The position numbers and the translations under genes were made by a program. Shown one piece after another: positions 53,827 through 64,000 of a stretch of DNA of 64,000 nt. The notes under the pieces are model-generated. The model was given only the letters and a program-made list of their open reading frames with translations, was not told the origin of the DNA and ran no database searches. Origin of the DNA: Porphyra umbilicalis (Eukaryota > Rhodophyta > Bangiophyceae > Bangiales > Bangiaceae); NCBI GenBank assembly GCA_002049455.2, contig KV918977.1, positions 1-64,000 on the forward strand, read 5' to 3'. Every line of letters starts with the position of its first letter. The stretch's first letter is position 1.

Positions 53827-54787
53827 GGTGGCGGCGCCGACGCGCCAACGCCCCCAACCGGCGGCTCCGTCGTCGTCCTCGTCGGCGCTTGGGCGCCCCC
53901 GTCACTGGCTGCGTCTGAGGGGGTGGGGGGAAGCTGGGGGGGGGGGGGGAAGGGGGCGGCGGCGCACGCGCGCACACAGGCCGGCGGCGCCAAGGACGCC
54001 AGCGGCAGCGGTGGCGGTGATGGGCGACCGCCTCCGTCGACGCTGTCGGCGGGAGCCGCGCCGCGACCGCAGCCTCGGCGGCAGGTGACCGGCGGCGGCG
54101 GCGCGCCACGCCACCGCCGCTGTCGCGTCGTCGTCGTGCGCGCGGCGGCCTCCGGGCGCACGCGCGCGCCGCCCGCCCACCCGCCCGCCCCCGCCCGCCG
54201 CCAATGCGTACAGTGGGCGTGGCGGGCGGCGGTGCCGGCGCCTGCTGCGGCCGCTGCCGCGGCAGGGGCCAGGTCGCTGCAGCGCCGGCGCGCGCGCGCA
54301 GCGGCGGCACGTCCGCGCGCCGCGCATCTGCCGGCTGTACGCGCGCGCAGGCGCCGCAGGGCGGTCGATGGCGGCGCTCCCCGCAGCTGGCGCGCGGCAG
54401 ATTGTCAGCAGGTGGGGGGTAGGAGGAGTGGCCTCCCTCCCACCCGGCCTCCGGGCGACGCTTCGACCGGGGCGGCCCGGCGCGACGAGCGGCTGCAGAT
54501 CTGCGTCTGCAGACGTGGCAGACCTCGGGACGGCAAGCGCAGTTCCGCATCGAATTCAAATCGCAGTGGCGTGTGGCCAATGAGATCGGTCGAGAGCTCG
54601 CAAGCTTTGGTTTCCGATTCACGTGGATCAAAAGGGTACTTTCAAATGCAGTAGTTGTAAAAGGTAGTTGCTCTCAAAAAGTACATGACCCGTATTGGTC
54701 ATGGATCAATTTCTACTCTCCGACTGAGATTCTCACTGCATGAGGAAGAGCGCAGGAGGGCCCCCCCTCAATCCCTTGGGAGCATTA
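53827..54787. other. Upstream region of the MGAAVSC gene, no supported gene
   Basis: GC-rich with G runs (53936-53950) to about 54.5 kb, then AT-richer. Presumably the promoter of the minus-strand gene at 53826. Confidence 0.4.
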
Positions 54788-55458
54788 GAGAGCGTCGGCA
54801 AGTCAAATGTGGGTCGGCGGCGTGGGTCGCGGACACGTTTCATGCCACGTAGCGCCTGCTACCCACATTTGGCACCCATTTGTGGCTATCTGGGTCATCC
54901 GACCCACGCCAAATACCGGTCGGTGAAGACCGCTGTGGCCACACACGTGGCGCTAGTTGTGCCACCACCGCTCGTCTTAGCCCGGGCTTGGCGCCCACCA
55001 CGGGCGCTTGTGTTTCCAGTTCCGTGTGTATCGAGAAGGCGCATCATTTTGCACCGTACAAGCTGCCGTTGTCAGCCGACACCATGCCCCCTCCGATGAC
55101 GTCAACCCCCCCCCCCCCACACCCTTGACTGCCGGCGCCCATCCATCCGAAACCCGCACTATGCCCACTGAATCCCATCTCCATCGACCGCCGCTGGCCC
55201 TGTCATATGATCGGCCGGAGCGTCCCCCTAGGGGGGAGGGGGTGATGGTGCTTGCGGTAGAGGTCAGTTGGAAGGTTTTGCTCGCACAGAGGTCGCTGCT
55301 GTGCCGTAGCGGTGGATGTGAAGAGCTCGAATCGTGTGCACCGTATTTTCGACACTTGCCGACGCTAAATGTGGGTAAGATGTGGGTACATCCAACGCGG
55401 GTCAGCGACCCACATTCTCCCAACGTTTGATATCCGCGTCCGACTTCCCGACGCTCTC
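54788..55458. mobile_element. Non-autonomous TA-duplicating inverted-repeat element, 671 bp
   Basis: 17-bp terminal inverted repeats (54788-54804 GAGAGCGTCGGCAAGTC; right end complement GAGAGCGTCGGGAAGTC) with one mismatch, flanked by TA on both sides (54786-54787, 55459-55460). This matches Tc1/mariner-type integration, or 2-bp TA Harbinger relatives. Subterminal AAATGTGGGT and GTGGGTC motifs are repeated near both ends (54808-54910, 55368-55425). The interior has no credible gene. Confidence 0.8.
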
Positions 55459-56380
55459 TATCGCCCACCATGAGAGGCTGTTGCTGAACCCCCAGGTTTG
55501 TCCTGGTGGCCAGAGACTGAGACTGAGCATGAGTTGAAAACCAATATTTTGATACCGAAGTTTTGGGCTTTTCGAGCATTATTTTCATTCAAGTTGACCA
55601 TAGTGCGAGAGTTGCTGTGTAACTCCAATTGTGAAAATTTGCTGCCGTGGAGGTGCGGTAGTGGCCGCGGCCGTCGTCCTCGAGGAACGGGCGTCTCAGC
55701 AGCCATCATTGTCGTCGCGACGGCCGCCATCGTCGCTGGGTCCATCACTGTTTCCCTTCAGTGCCTCGTTGCGGATCATCTCGCTGAACCACTGCTGATC
55801 GCGCTTGTTCAACATGGCCGGTAGTGCTTCTGGTGTAGCGGGCCAGTCGGCTGCCCAACACGCCAGTATGCCCTCACAGCCTCGTACGTGTACTGCTCTT
55901 TAACGTGTTTTCGAGGGAAGGGCGAGGAGACGCGATCGGCATGTGGCTGTCACGAGTGCTGAACTGGAGCGGTACCGTTCCTGTTTCGTTTCTAACAAGC
56001 ACGCCAACCGCGACACGAATTGCTCGCTACCACGCTTTCCGACCGGAATCGTGTAGCGGGCCTCTAAGCAGCGCGGCTCAGACGATGCGGTGCTTGGAGG
56101 ATGGACCGCCACAATTCGTCGACCTGCCCGCTCGCGGAGCACCCCAAATATCTCTGTGTCACTCGATGTGGCCTGACGACCTGCACTGTGTGCTCTCTGG
56201 CGTGTATGGCAAGAAAGATTCCGGGACAGACGGACGACGTGCGGTCCTGTGTGACCCCCCGAGGGCGGGCCGCCACATTTGCGTGCGGAACGCACGTTAT
56301 GGCCGCAATGCACGCTCGGCTGCGAGTGATCATCGATGCACGGGCCCTTACGCCACGCTAATTGAAGTAGAAGCGCGCTA
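55459..56380. other. Unassigned stretch with overlapping ORFs
   Basis: A plus-strand frame at 56101-56361 is Cys-rich (CVTRCGLTTCTVCSLACMARK) and could be part of an unrecognised gene. Nothing else is supported. Confidence 0.3.
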
Positions 56381-56385
56381 GGGCC

Positions 56386-57657
56386 AAGAAGGCCCTGGCT
56401 GTTACGGCCTCCGGCTCGGAAAGTGGGTGGTATCTGGCCGCCTGCGTCGCCAGATCCGCGATCGTCGGCGACGCGGAATTGGGCGCGGCAGTGGCCAAGC
56501 CGCGGGCCCGAGTCGCTGACGCGGAGACTACTGCCGCTCGGGACGCCGGTGCGGCCACCCGTGCTGCTTGCCTTGCCCACGTCCTTGTGGCGGTCGGGAA
56601 TTCCGCTGTAGGAAGGGGCGTGGCCCCTCAGCTGTGGACAGCACACCCCCGGGGGCCCCCCAAAGTATCCCGATCCAGGCCAGCGCGGGAAGGACCTGTC
56701 CGAATCTCAGGGAGATCGGATCTGGTCGGGGGTAGGGTTTTTCCTCTGTCGTTTTCCTAATCCCCCTACTACTTGTTTGAACTGTTCGCTTTGCAGGCAT
56801 TTATTTGTTTGGCGCATTTGCGGTGGCTACTGTGGCCGCCGGCGTTCGGGTTGGGGGGGGTTTATTGAACGCGGGGACGCCGTCCCCGTCGGCGTTAAAT
56901 AAAACCAACTGTGCTTTGGACTACGATTCCCGCCTGAGCATTTCTGTGATCCTCTCCTCCCGTTGGGGGAAGGCTGGGCTGTGGGTCAATTTCCGGGGCA
57001 GTTCCTTCGACGGAGTGAGCTGATCAAGAGGCCGCTTTGGCTAAACCACGAACCAAAGTGGTGGTGTCTAGAACCGCTACAGCCCTGACGGCCGACCGAG
57101 TGCGCAATGGCGATCGCACGGTGCCAGCGCCCCCCGTCTTACCTGCCGGTGGTAGCGCCAACAGCGTGGGGGGGGCGCGACCGGATGCCTTGGCCAACCT
57201 GGTCCGCACCTTCGAATCGATGCAGCAGCCCAAATATACCGCAGCGAAGCGAAAGAGCGTGAGGGACGTTTTGCGGACGGCTGGCGTCCACGCTCGGCGC
57301 ACGGGAGCCAACGTTCAGATACATGGGTCAGAGAACCCCTACTCTGTTCGCTCCGGTGCCCAGCTCCGCACGGTGGGTTTGAAGCGTACTCACATCTTTG
57401 ATGCTGGCCTGGCGTTGAAAGTGAGGGATCCGCTGAATGCTTTTTTTTGCGCACCTCGTAACTTTTTCGGTCGAGCGCTCACCGCTAAGTCTCTTGAAAT
57501 GTCTACTCTTGTGCCTACGCTCATGGGGAGCGCCGACAGCTTCGATCTCAAGACAATTTACGTTCGAGCCGCCCTGACGCAGTTTGTGACGGAGCTCTGC
57601 CGCGGTATCGAGGGGCTCCAGACCCTGCTCAATGTACATTTTATAGATCTCTCATGA
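56386..57657 (+). CDS. Possible multi-exon or decayed gene, unassigned
   Basis: Three plus-strand open segments have protein-like composition. 56386-56760: an Ala-rich helical run (LAACVARSAIVGDAELGAAVAKPRARVADAETTAARDAGAATRAACLAHVLVAV). 56805-57023: follows a good acceptor (TTCGCTTTGCAG). 57019-57657: opens after a TGA, with TRTATALTADRVRNGD type start, SMQQPKYTAAKRKSVRDVLRTAGVHARRTGANVQI and DLKTIYVRAALTQFVTELCRGIEGLQTLL. I cannot join them with confident splice sites, and further coding-like sequence follows in another frame to about 57810 (LWSLIDKCGSCMIRIDTTPNN). It may be a real gene with introns or a frameshifted transposon gene. Confidence 0.35.
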
Positions 57658-57810
57658 AAGCGTTGAGCCCCCACCATCGCAACTCGACGCTGACCGTGTC
57701 CGCGTCAACCTGTGGTCCCTGATTGACAAATGTGGATCATGCATGATACGCATCGACACGACCCCCAATAACACATGCAGTGACTATCCCATCGATGTCC
57801 TCAACTTCTA

Positions 57811-59034
57811 TAATTGACCTCCATACACAAAGCAGATCACCTTGATCAGGAACGTACGCTACGGTCTGTGGGCTTTACGGCGAGCACACCGCCACTGTCG
57901 GTGAGTAGGGGACGCCACAGGCGTCTCCACAGAGTGCGGGAAGGTCGCGGCACATGCGCCCAAGTGACCTTCGTGTGCGGTGGTGACGGACGAACACGCG
58001 AAACACGGACTCTGACGCATTGCTGAGGCATTTGCTTTATTCTGGCGGCTTCCTGTTTCGTTTCACGTTTCTGATGCGCACACAGAACGCGTCAGGGGTG
58101 GAAACGCCAGGAATCCCCGTGGGCGCTCGCCGCCGGTCCACAAGCAACAAGATGATGCGTGTGGGACGGCGGCGTGTGGTTCGCGTGTGCACCCGTGTGG
58201 ACGCCCCGGCGACAGCGATGTTGGTGGGAATCGGACAGGGAGTGGGAAGCTGCAGTGCAGTCAGATGCGACGCGAGGTTGGTCGCAGGCCAAAGAGAGGA
58301 CGGAGGGCGTACGGCGCCAGTGAGGGTTTCTCGATGTACTCCAGGGGGCGCGACGTCCGACGCGAGATCGGCAATGTAAAGGGACACAACCGATCACGCA
58401 ACAGCGCCTTGCGCTGCGAAAAGATCTTCCGGTGAGAATCGCCTCCCTCCACGCCGCACGCGCGCCACGCGTTCGCGCGCCACAGGAAAATTCGAACCGC
58501 GCCCGCCGCGCTGCCCCATCCCCCTCCACTGGCGCCGTACCCCCGGCGCCCGTACACCACCGCCGTGCCACCCTCGCCGCCCCAGCCCACCCCCTCCTTC
58601 TTCATCACCGTCCTTTCCAATTCCCTCCACCCCATCATCCCGTCGATGATCACCCGGCCCCGCCGCACCACTGGTACGCCTCCTGCAGCCACAGACAGAG
58701 ATGTGCAGGGCGGGTGGCGTGGGGACAGGGGAAGAGGGAGGGGCGTTGGCGGGGAGTAGAAAGCGACCGCACGTTCATAAGCCGTGAGGGCGAAGGCGGG
58801 GGGGGGGGGGGGAAGGGGATAGACGGCAAAGGTGCACGAGGGGGGGCAGGAAGAAAGCAGGGAGGGGGGGGAGAAAGTGTTTGCGAAGAGCTGAGGGGTG
58901 TTTAGCGAGGCACAGAGCCCGCAATTTAACGCCAAGAGCAGCCCTTTCGAGACCTGCCAGAGTCCTTGGACAGCCTCGACGGCCGAGCAGTGCAAGCGGA
59001 TCCGCTGTCGATTGGCGTTGCCACATTGCCGGAG
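57811..59034. other. Gene-free stretch
   Basis: No supported gene. It contains a purine-rich G-run segment at about 58730-58890 and C-rich DNA at 58500-58660. Confidence 0.4.
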
Positions 59035-59350
59035 ATCCGCACATGACCTGGCGTACAGATGAAACTCAGACGCTGAAGCCGGTCTGCTGCTTTCCTCACC
59101 ATCTCGAGCTGACAGTGGTCTCGCCTGAGTGCCCCGGGGACAAGGAATTTCCTGAACTCGAGAAATTGCATCAAAACTCCGATTCACAAGCCTGTGGCTT
59201 GGCCGTGTGAGCTTCTTTCTCTTTGTCTATGCCGAGGGACAAGCCATCTAAACCAAATAGTTGTGTTGCCAGATCCCCAACCTGCCATTCCAAGTCAAAT
59301 GCTGTGGTTTGACGGGGCACCACACTTTGTCGCCCCCAAAGCGCCAGAAA
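59035..59350 (-). repeat. Degenerate repeat shared with 23135-23480 (inverted)
   Basis: Reverse complement matches 23135-23480. Here the shared frame stays open longer (DLEWQVGDLATQLFGLDGLSLGIDKEKEAHTAKPQACESEF, minus strand), but a one-base deletion relative to the other copy separates it from upstream FWRFGGDKVWCP. Confidence 0.65.
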
Positions 59351-59571
59351 GCAATCGGAAGCGCAATGGCTGAACCACCGAAGATGGCAGTAATGACGAC
59401 GACGGCGCCGGCGTGACGGACATCACTGTGGGCACTCTCATGTGAGCGGTTCGTGAGAAGCCGGCGTGGAGCACAAAAAACCCGGCGGACTGCGGAAGTG
59501 CTCCAGTGGCTGGTGCCGCTGCCAGTGCCTCCGCTCTCGAAGCACTCAGCGATGCAGCCCGAGGCGGCCAC
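59248..59571 (-). CDS. Short ORF with one hydrophobic segment, overlapping the shared repeat
   Basis: The minus-strand frame includes RRVFCAPRRLLTNRSH (basic, presequence-like) followed by AGAVVVITAIFGGSAIALPIAFWRFGG, one likely membrane segment. It could be the remnant of a small mitochondrial membrane protein, but the frame shifts just after this relative to its copy at 23.2 kb, so it may be non-functional. Confidence 0.25.
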   Translation of the reverse strand: MAASGCIAECFESGGTGSGTSHWSTSAVRRVFCAPRRLLTNRSHESAHSDVRHAGAVVVITAIFGGSAIALPIAFWRFGGDKVWCPVKPQHLTWNGRLGIWQHNYLV

Positions 59572-59734
59572 GGACGCGCGTCCGCCGCGAATGCCCCGGT
59601 CACCGGGCCTCGTGGAGTAGGCCGTGGTATCGACTGCGAAGCTGCTGCCTCGCGGTTGGGGCTGCCTTCAGTAGATCCCCCCCGGCAGGCAGTACGCGCC
59701 GAGCAGCCCTGCGGGCACACCCAACATCGAGTCA

Positions 59735-60145
59735 GACAATCTTGACGAGGGCTTCCAAGCGTCGAGCGGGTGCAGCGCGCGCGACTGCCGCAAAGAGGAG
59801 TCGCACTGTCCCTTGATCAGCCGACTTGAGTGCCATGTTCTCGGTAAATGTTCCAACTTCGGCCACTCCGCGGGAATCCCAGAAGTATGACTGCACGATA
59901 CGACTGACAGATGTCGTCCCTCTCCGAAACTTTCCCTCTGGTGTACTCTTGTGACAGACCTTTTTGTATACAATGAGCGCATGGGCGGCTTGGGTTGAAG
60001 ATGGCCAAAGCACCTGACCGATGGTCCTGGCAGTCTCTGCCGTAGTCGCCATCATGCGTGGGACCACAGTCTCGGTCATATGTTCCCCACCTCGTTCCCT
60101 GCCAAGGCCAATCGTCACATCATGCGCTGGCACAGGGTATCCCAT
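59735..60145 (-). CDS. Unassigned ORF with protein-like composition
   Basis: An open minus-strand frame from an ATG at 60145; from about residue 30 it reads MMATTAETARTIGQVLWPSSTQAAHALIVYKK and later IVQSYFWDSRGVAEVGTFTENMALKSADQG, ending VKIV. A possible acceptor (GTGCCCGCAG) follows the stop near 59710. It could be an exon of a gene continuing into 59.3-59.7 kb. No family recognised. Confidence 0.3.
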
Positions 60146-62995
60146 CCATCACCCCACTCTGCGCTCACGCCGTTCTGCTCGCATGACTGCACGTCCGTGG
60201 AGCTCCCTGCGGATGAATTGCACACAACCGTCCGGTCAAGAGCTGCTGCAGGGCACGCACTCTCAGACAAAATGAATTGCAGCGCCACTCGTCCGTAGTC
60301 TCGCATCCACTTTCTCTGCCTGCACAGGTACTTCACTGTACGTTCGCGTAAGAGCTGCATGCAGCTGACGGTAAAGCATTTCGCCCTCCTCTTGGGGCCA
60401 TCTGTGTTAAGGGTACAGGACGCTCCCCTTGCGAAGCACGCCGCGGATTCCTCCCTTCTCCCAGTCGGCGCCACCCCTACTGCTTGTTGTCCCCGACGAT
60501 ACATAGCTCAACCAATTGCGTGGACGTCACGCTTGATCAGAGAATCCCTTTACGGGAGTAGCCGTCGTTACAGTCGAGGTGCCCGCGGCGTCCATGTCAA
60601 CTGCGACTGTGGATGGGGGGGGGCGCCAGAGCTGACGACGTTGCGTCTGCTTTGGTTCAGAATATCTGTGGCCTGAGCGCGTATGCCTGAAGAGGACCTT
60701 CATAATGGTATGCTATGCTCCGTCACACAGATTTGCTCACCACGTAACATTTGTGCTGTGGCAAGTGGTGCAGTGACGCTTCATTAGAAAACAGGAAGCC
60801 GTTGAGTTTCACACCGTGGTACCGCATTACTAATCGCACTGCCGAAGTTGGTCGCAGTGCTTACTTCCCGATACTTGACAGTATCATCGAGTCACATCGT
60901 ACGGGGTCAACAGTCCCGACTTCCATTGGCTTGTTCTTCTGTTCTTGTCAAGACGAAAGGATCGTCCGTAAGCGGGAGTTGGTAGCGCTGCGGACAGCAG
61001 TTTTCACGCTGTCGCCGGTCACGCCCCTACACCCCCACCACGCTACCGCGCTCCTCATGCACCAGCAGCATCTCAGGCAACCAAGCTCTAGAGATGGAAG
61101 CCGCGCCGTACATGAGGCAGCCTTCCGCACCGTAGCTTGAAGAAACAGCCTGGCCCACCGTTGAATCCAGAGCGGCGGCAGCGCGGCAACGGTTTACATT
61201 ACCAGCCGCTGCGCCGCGTGGTGGATGTGATGCGACGCGGCGGCTGGGGCACGGTCACCAGCCTTGTTCAGGAAATAACAGAGCTTCCGACAGCATATTC
61301 CCCTGCCAGCACTCTCGCTGCCGTTGACGCCTCCGCCGCGGCGCCTGGTCGCTGAGTTGCTGCCGGCTGAGGCCGCGGAAAGAGACCAGGAGCGGGGGTG
61401 ATGACGCTCCCGCACCCTCAGCTGCGTTGTTTTGTGGCGCCTCCGTACACTATCGCCGCCTTTTGCCTCTAGCAGCCTACGAAAAAGGATCGGGAGGAAC
61501 CCGACGCTGCGGATCGCCGCAGCGGCGCGTTTTCTGTCGCCTCTCAGCGGGACGACAGTCACGGCAGAGAAAACGCCGCCTTTCACAACTGCACGAACCA
61601 CAGTTCGTTGTGAATCGTGGGCGGCGGCCCGGCGGCCGAATGCGCCGCAGCCAAAGGCCGCGCAGGCAAGGTAGCAGGCCACCTGTCGGCGATCCGCGCG
61701 GGACCATGGCATCTGTCGCGGGGGTGCATCAATTACAGCCTACTTCTACGGCACCACCTGACAGTTCCAATATGAACCGATCGCATAGACGCCGGCCAGA
61801 CGCCGCCATTGATGCGGCGGCGGCCGCGGTGTCGACACCGGAAGCCATCAAGCCTTACCTCTGCCTGTCATCCGACACGCTCAGCGCGGTGAAGGGAGGG
61901 ATGGCAGCGGGGGTGGGGAGGTGGTTTTGGGGAGTGGGAGGGTTGGAAAGGTACTTGTAATGCCGCGTCCATTATGCTCAGGGTGCTCGGACACGCGCTG
62001 TAACTGCGCCCAAAGCAGCCCTATCGCGTCAGCGACGCGACAGCCGAGGGCCATGACGCAACTTGACTCCCCAGCGGCCGCGTCAGCAACGGCGGCCAAC
62101 CCCCGTCAGAAAGCCTCGAGTCCAAGCGGCAGCATTGCAGGCGGCCATGGTCCATTGCGGCTGCACGCAAAACGCCCGCTTGTGCACTTGCAATTGCCGT
62201 TTCCGATACTACAAGCACGGCCGCTCCTGTGTCCGCCGCAGACGCCACCACCTGTCGCCGCAGTAACTGCCTCTGTTGCAGTCGCCTCTCATAACGCCAC
62301 AGAGCGCAACGGCCTTCCCGGACGCGTGGGCGGCGTCAAGGGAGTTGCCGGCCACTCGCCGGCCTCCGTAGTATGAGCCGACGGTGCAGCGGTGGCGACG
62401 GCGCCTCTGCTCGACACACCTGGCGCTTCTCCCCATGCGCTAGATTGCTTCCAGTCATGTCAGCCTCCTCGTCGCGCACGGGCAACCAGTGCAGCCGCCG
62501 CGTTCGTCAGAGGCATTGAGACTGCGGCAACCTTACCCTACGACCGTCGTCGTGGTTGCAGCGACAAATGTCCGGGCATCCGAGTCGGGCGTGCAGGTGG
62601 GGGGGGGGAATAAGGAGGCAGTAAGATAAGGAGGGAGGATGACCCACTCATACTCCCTCTCCGGCCTTCCCCGCCAGCAGCAAGTGGGGCTCCGCCCACA
62701 CCTTCATCATCCAATTAGTAACTGCTACCGCCGACAGGCGGCATCCCACGCCCACAGCATCCGCTTCCGCTTCCGCCGGCGGTCGGCTGTGCGCTGTCTG
62801 TGCCAACCCCTTGGACACGTCGGCCACCGTCGCCGTGGCCGCCCCCGCAGTCGCCGTCTCCGGTACCCCCACCAGCGCGCCCTCCATCACCCGATTTGGC
62901 TGCCTGTGCCACACCCACCAGGCCATCCCCTTCGGCAGGCGTGTCATCACTCTGATGGGAGGAACATGCCGACCGCCGCTGCGCGACGTATCCGT
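60146..62995. other. Gene-free stretch
   Basis: No supported gene. Ala/Arg-coding GC patches at 61.2-61.9 and 62.0-62.4 kb have open frames on both strands without domains. A short G run is at 62602-62609. Confidence 0.4.
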
Positions 62996-63960
62996 TTTGT
63001 AGTAGAATGCTGCTCATGTTGTGCATGATCGCCACTGCACAAGCAGCGGTCGCAATGTTGGCCATGAAAAAGGCCCGGGCAGGGCGGAGCGCCACGTGGA
63101 AGCGCGCGATGATCACAGCGCACAAGCGCTCAACATCTGTCCGCACCGCTTCTTAAAGACGGTTGAATGCCCGTTCCACAAACGTCAAAGGGATGGGGTA
63201 GGCAGCCACAAGGAAGGGGTACTTCAGGTAAATTCCGCCCACGAGGTAGTAGGCCGAGGTGCAAGGCCGGCCGTGGAAGGACAATTCGTAAGCAGGAGGC
63301 CAGAAATCCTGGCACACGTCGGACAAAACAGGCGATATATCCAACACATTCAAGTCATTCATGGAACCAGAAGCACCGAAAAAGAAGTGATTAATGTGAA
63401 GGTCCACGTCCCAAATTGTTTGCGTCACAATACTGCGGGTCTCGTGGTGTTCTTAGTATGCTCCCGCGGGCCCCTTGGGCCATGCTGCCCACTGCCAATG
63501 AGAGTGCCGCCTCTCGTAGCGCGCAAGGATGACCCGCAACTCGTCAATCGTCGGCTTGCGCAGATAGGTCGACTGACAGTGCTGCGAAATAGAGCGCGTG
63601 AGGTGCCCCACGGCCAGTCAAGTGGTAGAGCCCGAGATGCGGACGAACTCGTCGGCACGGTCTGCTGCCTCGCCAAAGGTGAGCACCCGCTGCGCGTAGA
63701 CGATGTTCTGCAAGGGTTGTACCTGTAGCTCTCTTGCTGCGTTGCTACGCTGCTGAAAGAACAGTTCGTCCATTATACCGTCGTTGATTCTTCGGAACAG
63801 CATTCGGGGCATGCGAAACCGACGCTCTCAAAGTCCGCGTCTTCATACATGGGCGGTAGCCCATACACGCCGAAGTAGTCGCGCATGATGTTATGAACGC
63901 CCGAGCGGAAGTCGCGGAGTTTGTTTTGGCGTGTCCCACGGCAAGAGCCAACCGTCCTCG
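62996..63960 (-). pseudogene. Decayed PIF/Harbinger (Plant_tran / ALP1-like) transposase
   Basis: Read from 63960 leftward in shifting frames: MRDYFGVYGLPPMYEDADF, a frameshift to ERRFRMPRMLFRRINDGIMDELFFQQR, LRKPTIDELRVILARYERR, then HWQWAAWPKGPAGAY and DVDLHINHFFFGASGSMNDLNVLDISP, the block with the second catalytic Asp. YELSFHGRPCTSAYYLVGGIYLKYPFLV and FVERAFNRL-EAVRTDVERLCAVI..ACAVAIMHNM carry the catalytic Glu region. The stretch that normally contains the first Asp (GxxGSIDCMHW) is missing between ERR and HWQW. In-frame stops occur in PAGAY-EHH and after AFNRL. It resembles the plant-type Harbinger transposases and differs from the HARBI1-like enzyme at 7748. It extends toward the window edge. 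Confidence 0.8.
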
Positions 63961-64000
63961 CTTGTCGGACGAGACTGGAAAATGCTGCTGGCCGATGTAG

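Noticed and set aside
52694-54088. 464-codon plus-strand ORF opposite the MGAAVSC gene
   Set aside because: Ala/Pro composition only; its frame crosses the promoter side of the minus-strand gene and has no recognisable features.
59248-59571. COX7C-like small mitochondrial membrane protein
   Set aside because: Only a presequence-like start and one hydrophobic segment suggest it; the frame shifts relative to its copy at 23.2 kb and key family residues are not clear.
63500-63540. GCGCAAGGATGAC resembling U6 snRNA
   Set aside because: Lies within the decayed Harbinger transposase and lacks the rest of U6.

Overview
The window looks like nuclear DNA of a GC-rich eukaryote, most likely an alga. 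A bangiophyte red alga such as Porphyra/Pyropia would fit, but this is inference and no rRNA or organelle sequence settles it. The evidence is spliceosomal GT-AG introns in recognisable housekeeping genes, a nuclear gene for a RimM-type ribosome maturation factor, alanine/proline/glycine-rich GC-saturated coding sequence, and a heavy load of eukaryotic transposable elements (PIF/Harbinger, Tc1/mariner-like, Tigger/pogo-like, Ty1/copia, Ty3/gypsy and several non-autonomous inverted-repeat elements). No prokaryotic operon, CRISPR array or tRNA gene was seen.

Layout. 1-1.64 kb: tandem array of about 144-bp units with a 720-bp higher-order period. 1.88-10.67 kb: one minus-strand gene (low-complexity repeat protein followed by a Myb/SANT-like domain) split by a 4,833-bp PIF/Harbinger element (5253-10085). 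The element has 33-bp terminal inverted repeats and a TA target duplication; it carries a transposase (7748-9019, +), a second plus-strand gene (5530-7055) and a small convergent minus-strand ORF (9097-9426). 12.4-14.4 kb: two convergent host genes, CMC2 (two exons, +) and ENY2/SUS1 (four exons, -). 15.3-23 kb: a dispersed repeat, then a decayed Ty3/gypsy integrase interrupted by a 4,961-bp Ty1/copia element (17749-22709) with 417-bp LTRs and a CGCGG target duplication.

23-40 kb is mostly accessory DNA: GC-saturated blocks, a 940-bp inverted-repeat element, several minisatellites, fragments of a Tigger/pogo-like transposase and a 403-bp tandem duplication. 40.5-43.4 kb holds an intact-looking Tc1/mariner/IS630-like transposase (+) tail-to-tail with an intact three-exon gene (-) for a 493-residue cysteine-rich protein of unknown function. 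44-50.3 kb has a fold-back element, the second copy of the 15-kb dispersed repeat, a G-rich minisatellite, a GC block flanked by GATTTAAATC motifs and a 730-bp inverted-repeat element. 50.8-53.8 kb holds two convergent host genes: RimM (+) and a gene for a protein with an N-myristoylation/palmitoylation-type start (-). The rest has a 671-bp TA-duplicating inverted-repeat element, unassigned ORFs, a degenerate repeat shared with 23.2 kb and, at the right edge, a decayed Harbinger (Plant_tran-type) transposase.

How it fits together: host genes (CMC2, ENY2, RimM, the MGAAVSC protein) form small convergent islands in a sea of nested transposons. In two cases the nesting is exact: computationally removing the inserted element and one target duplication reconnects a reading frame across the junction.
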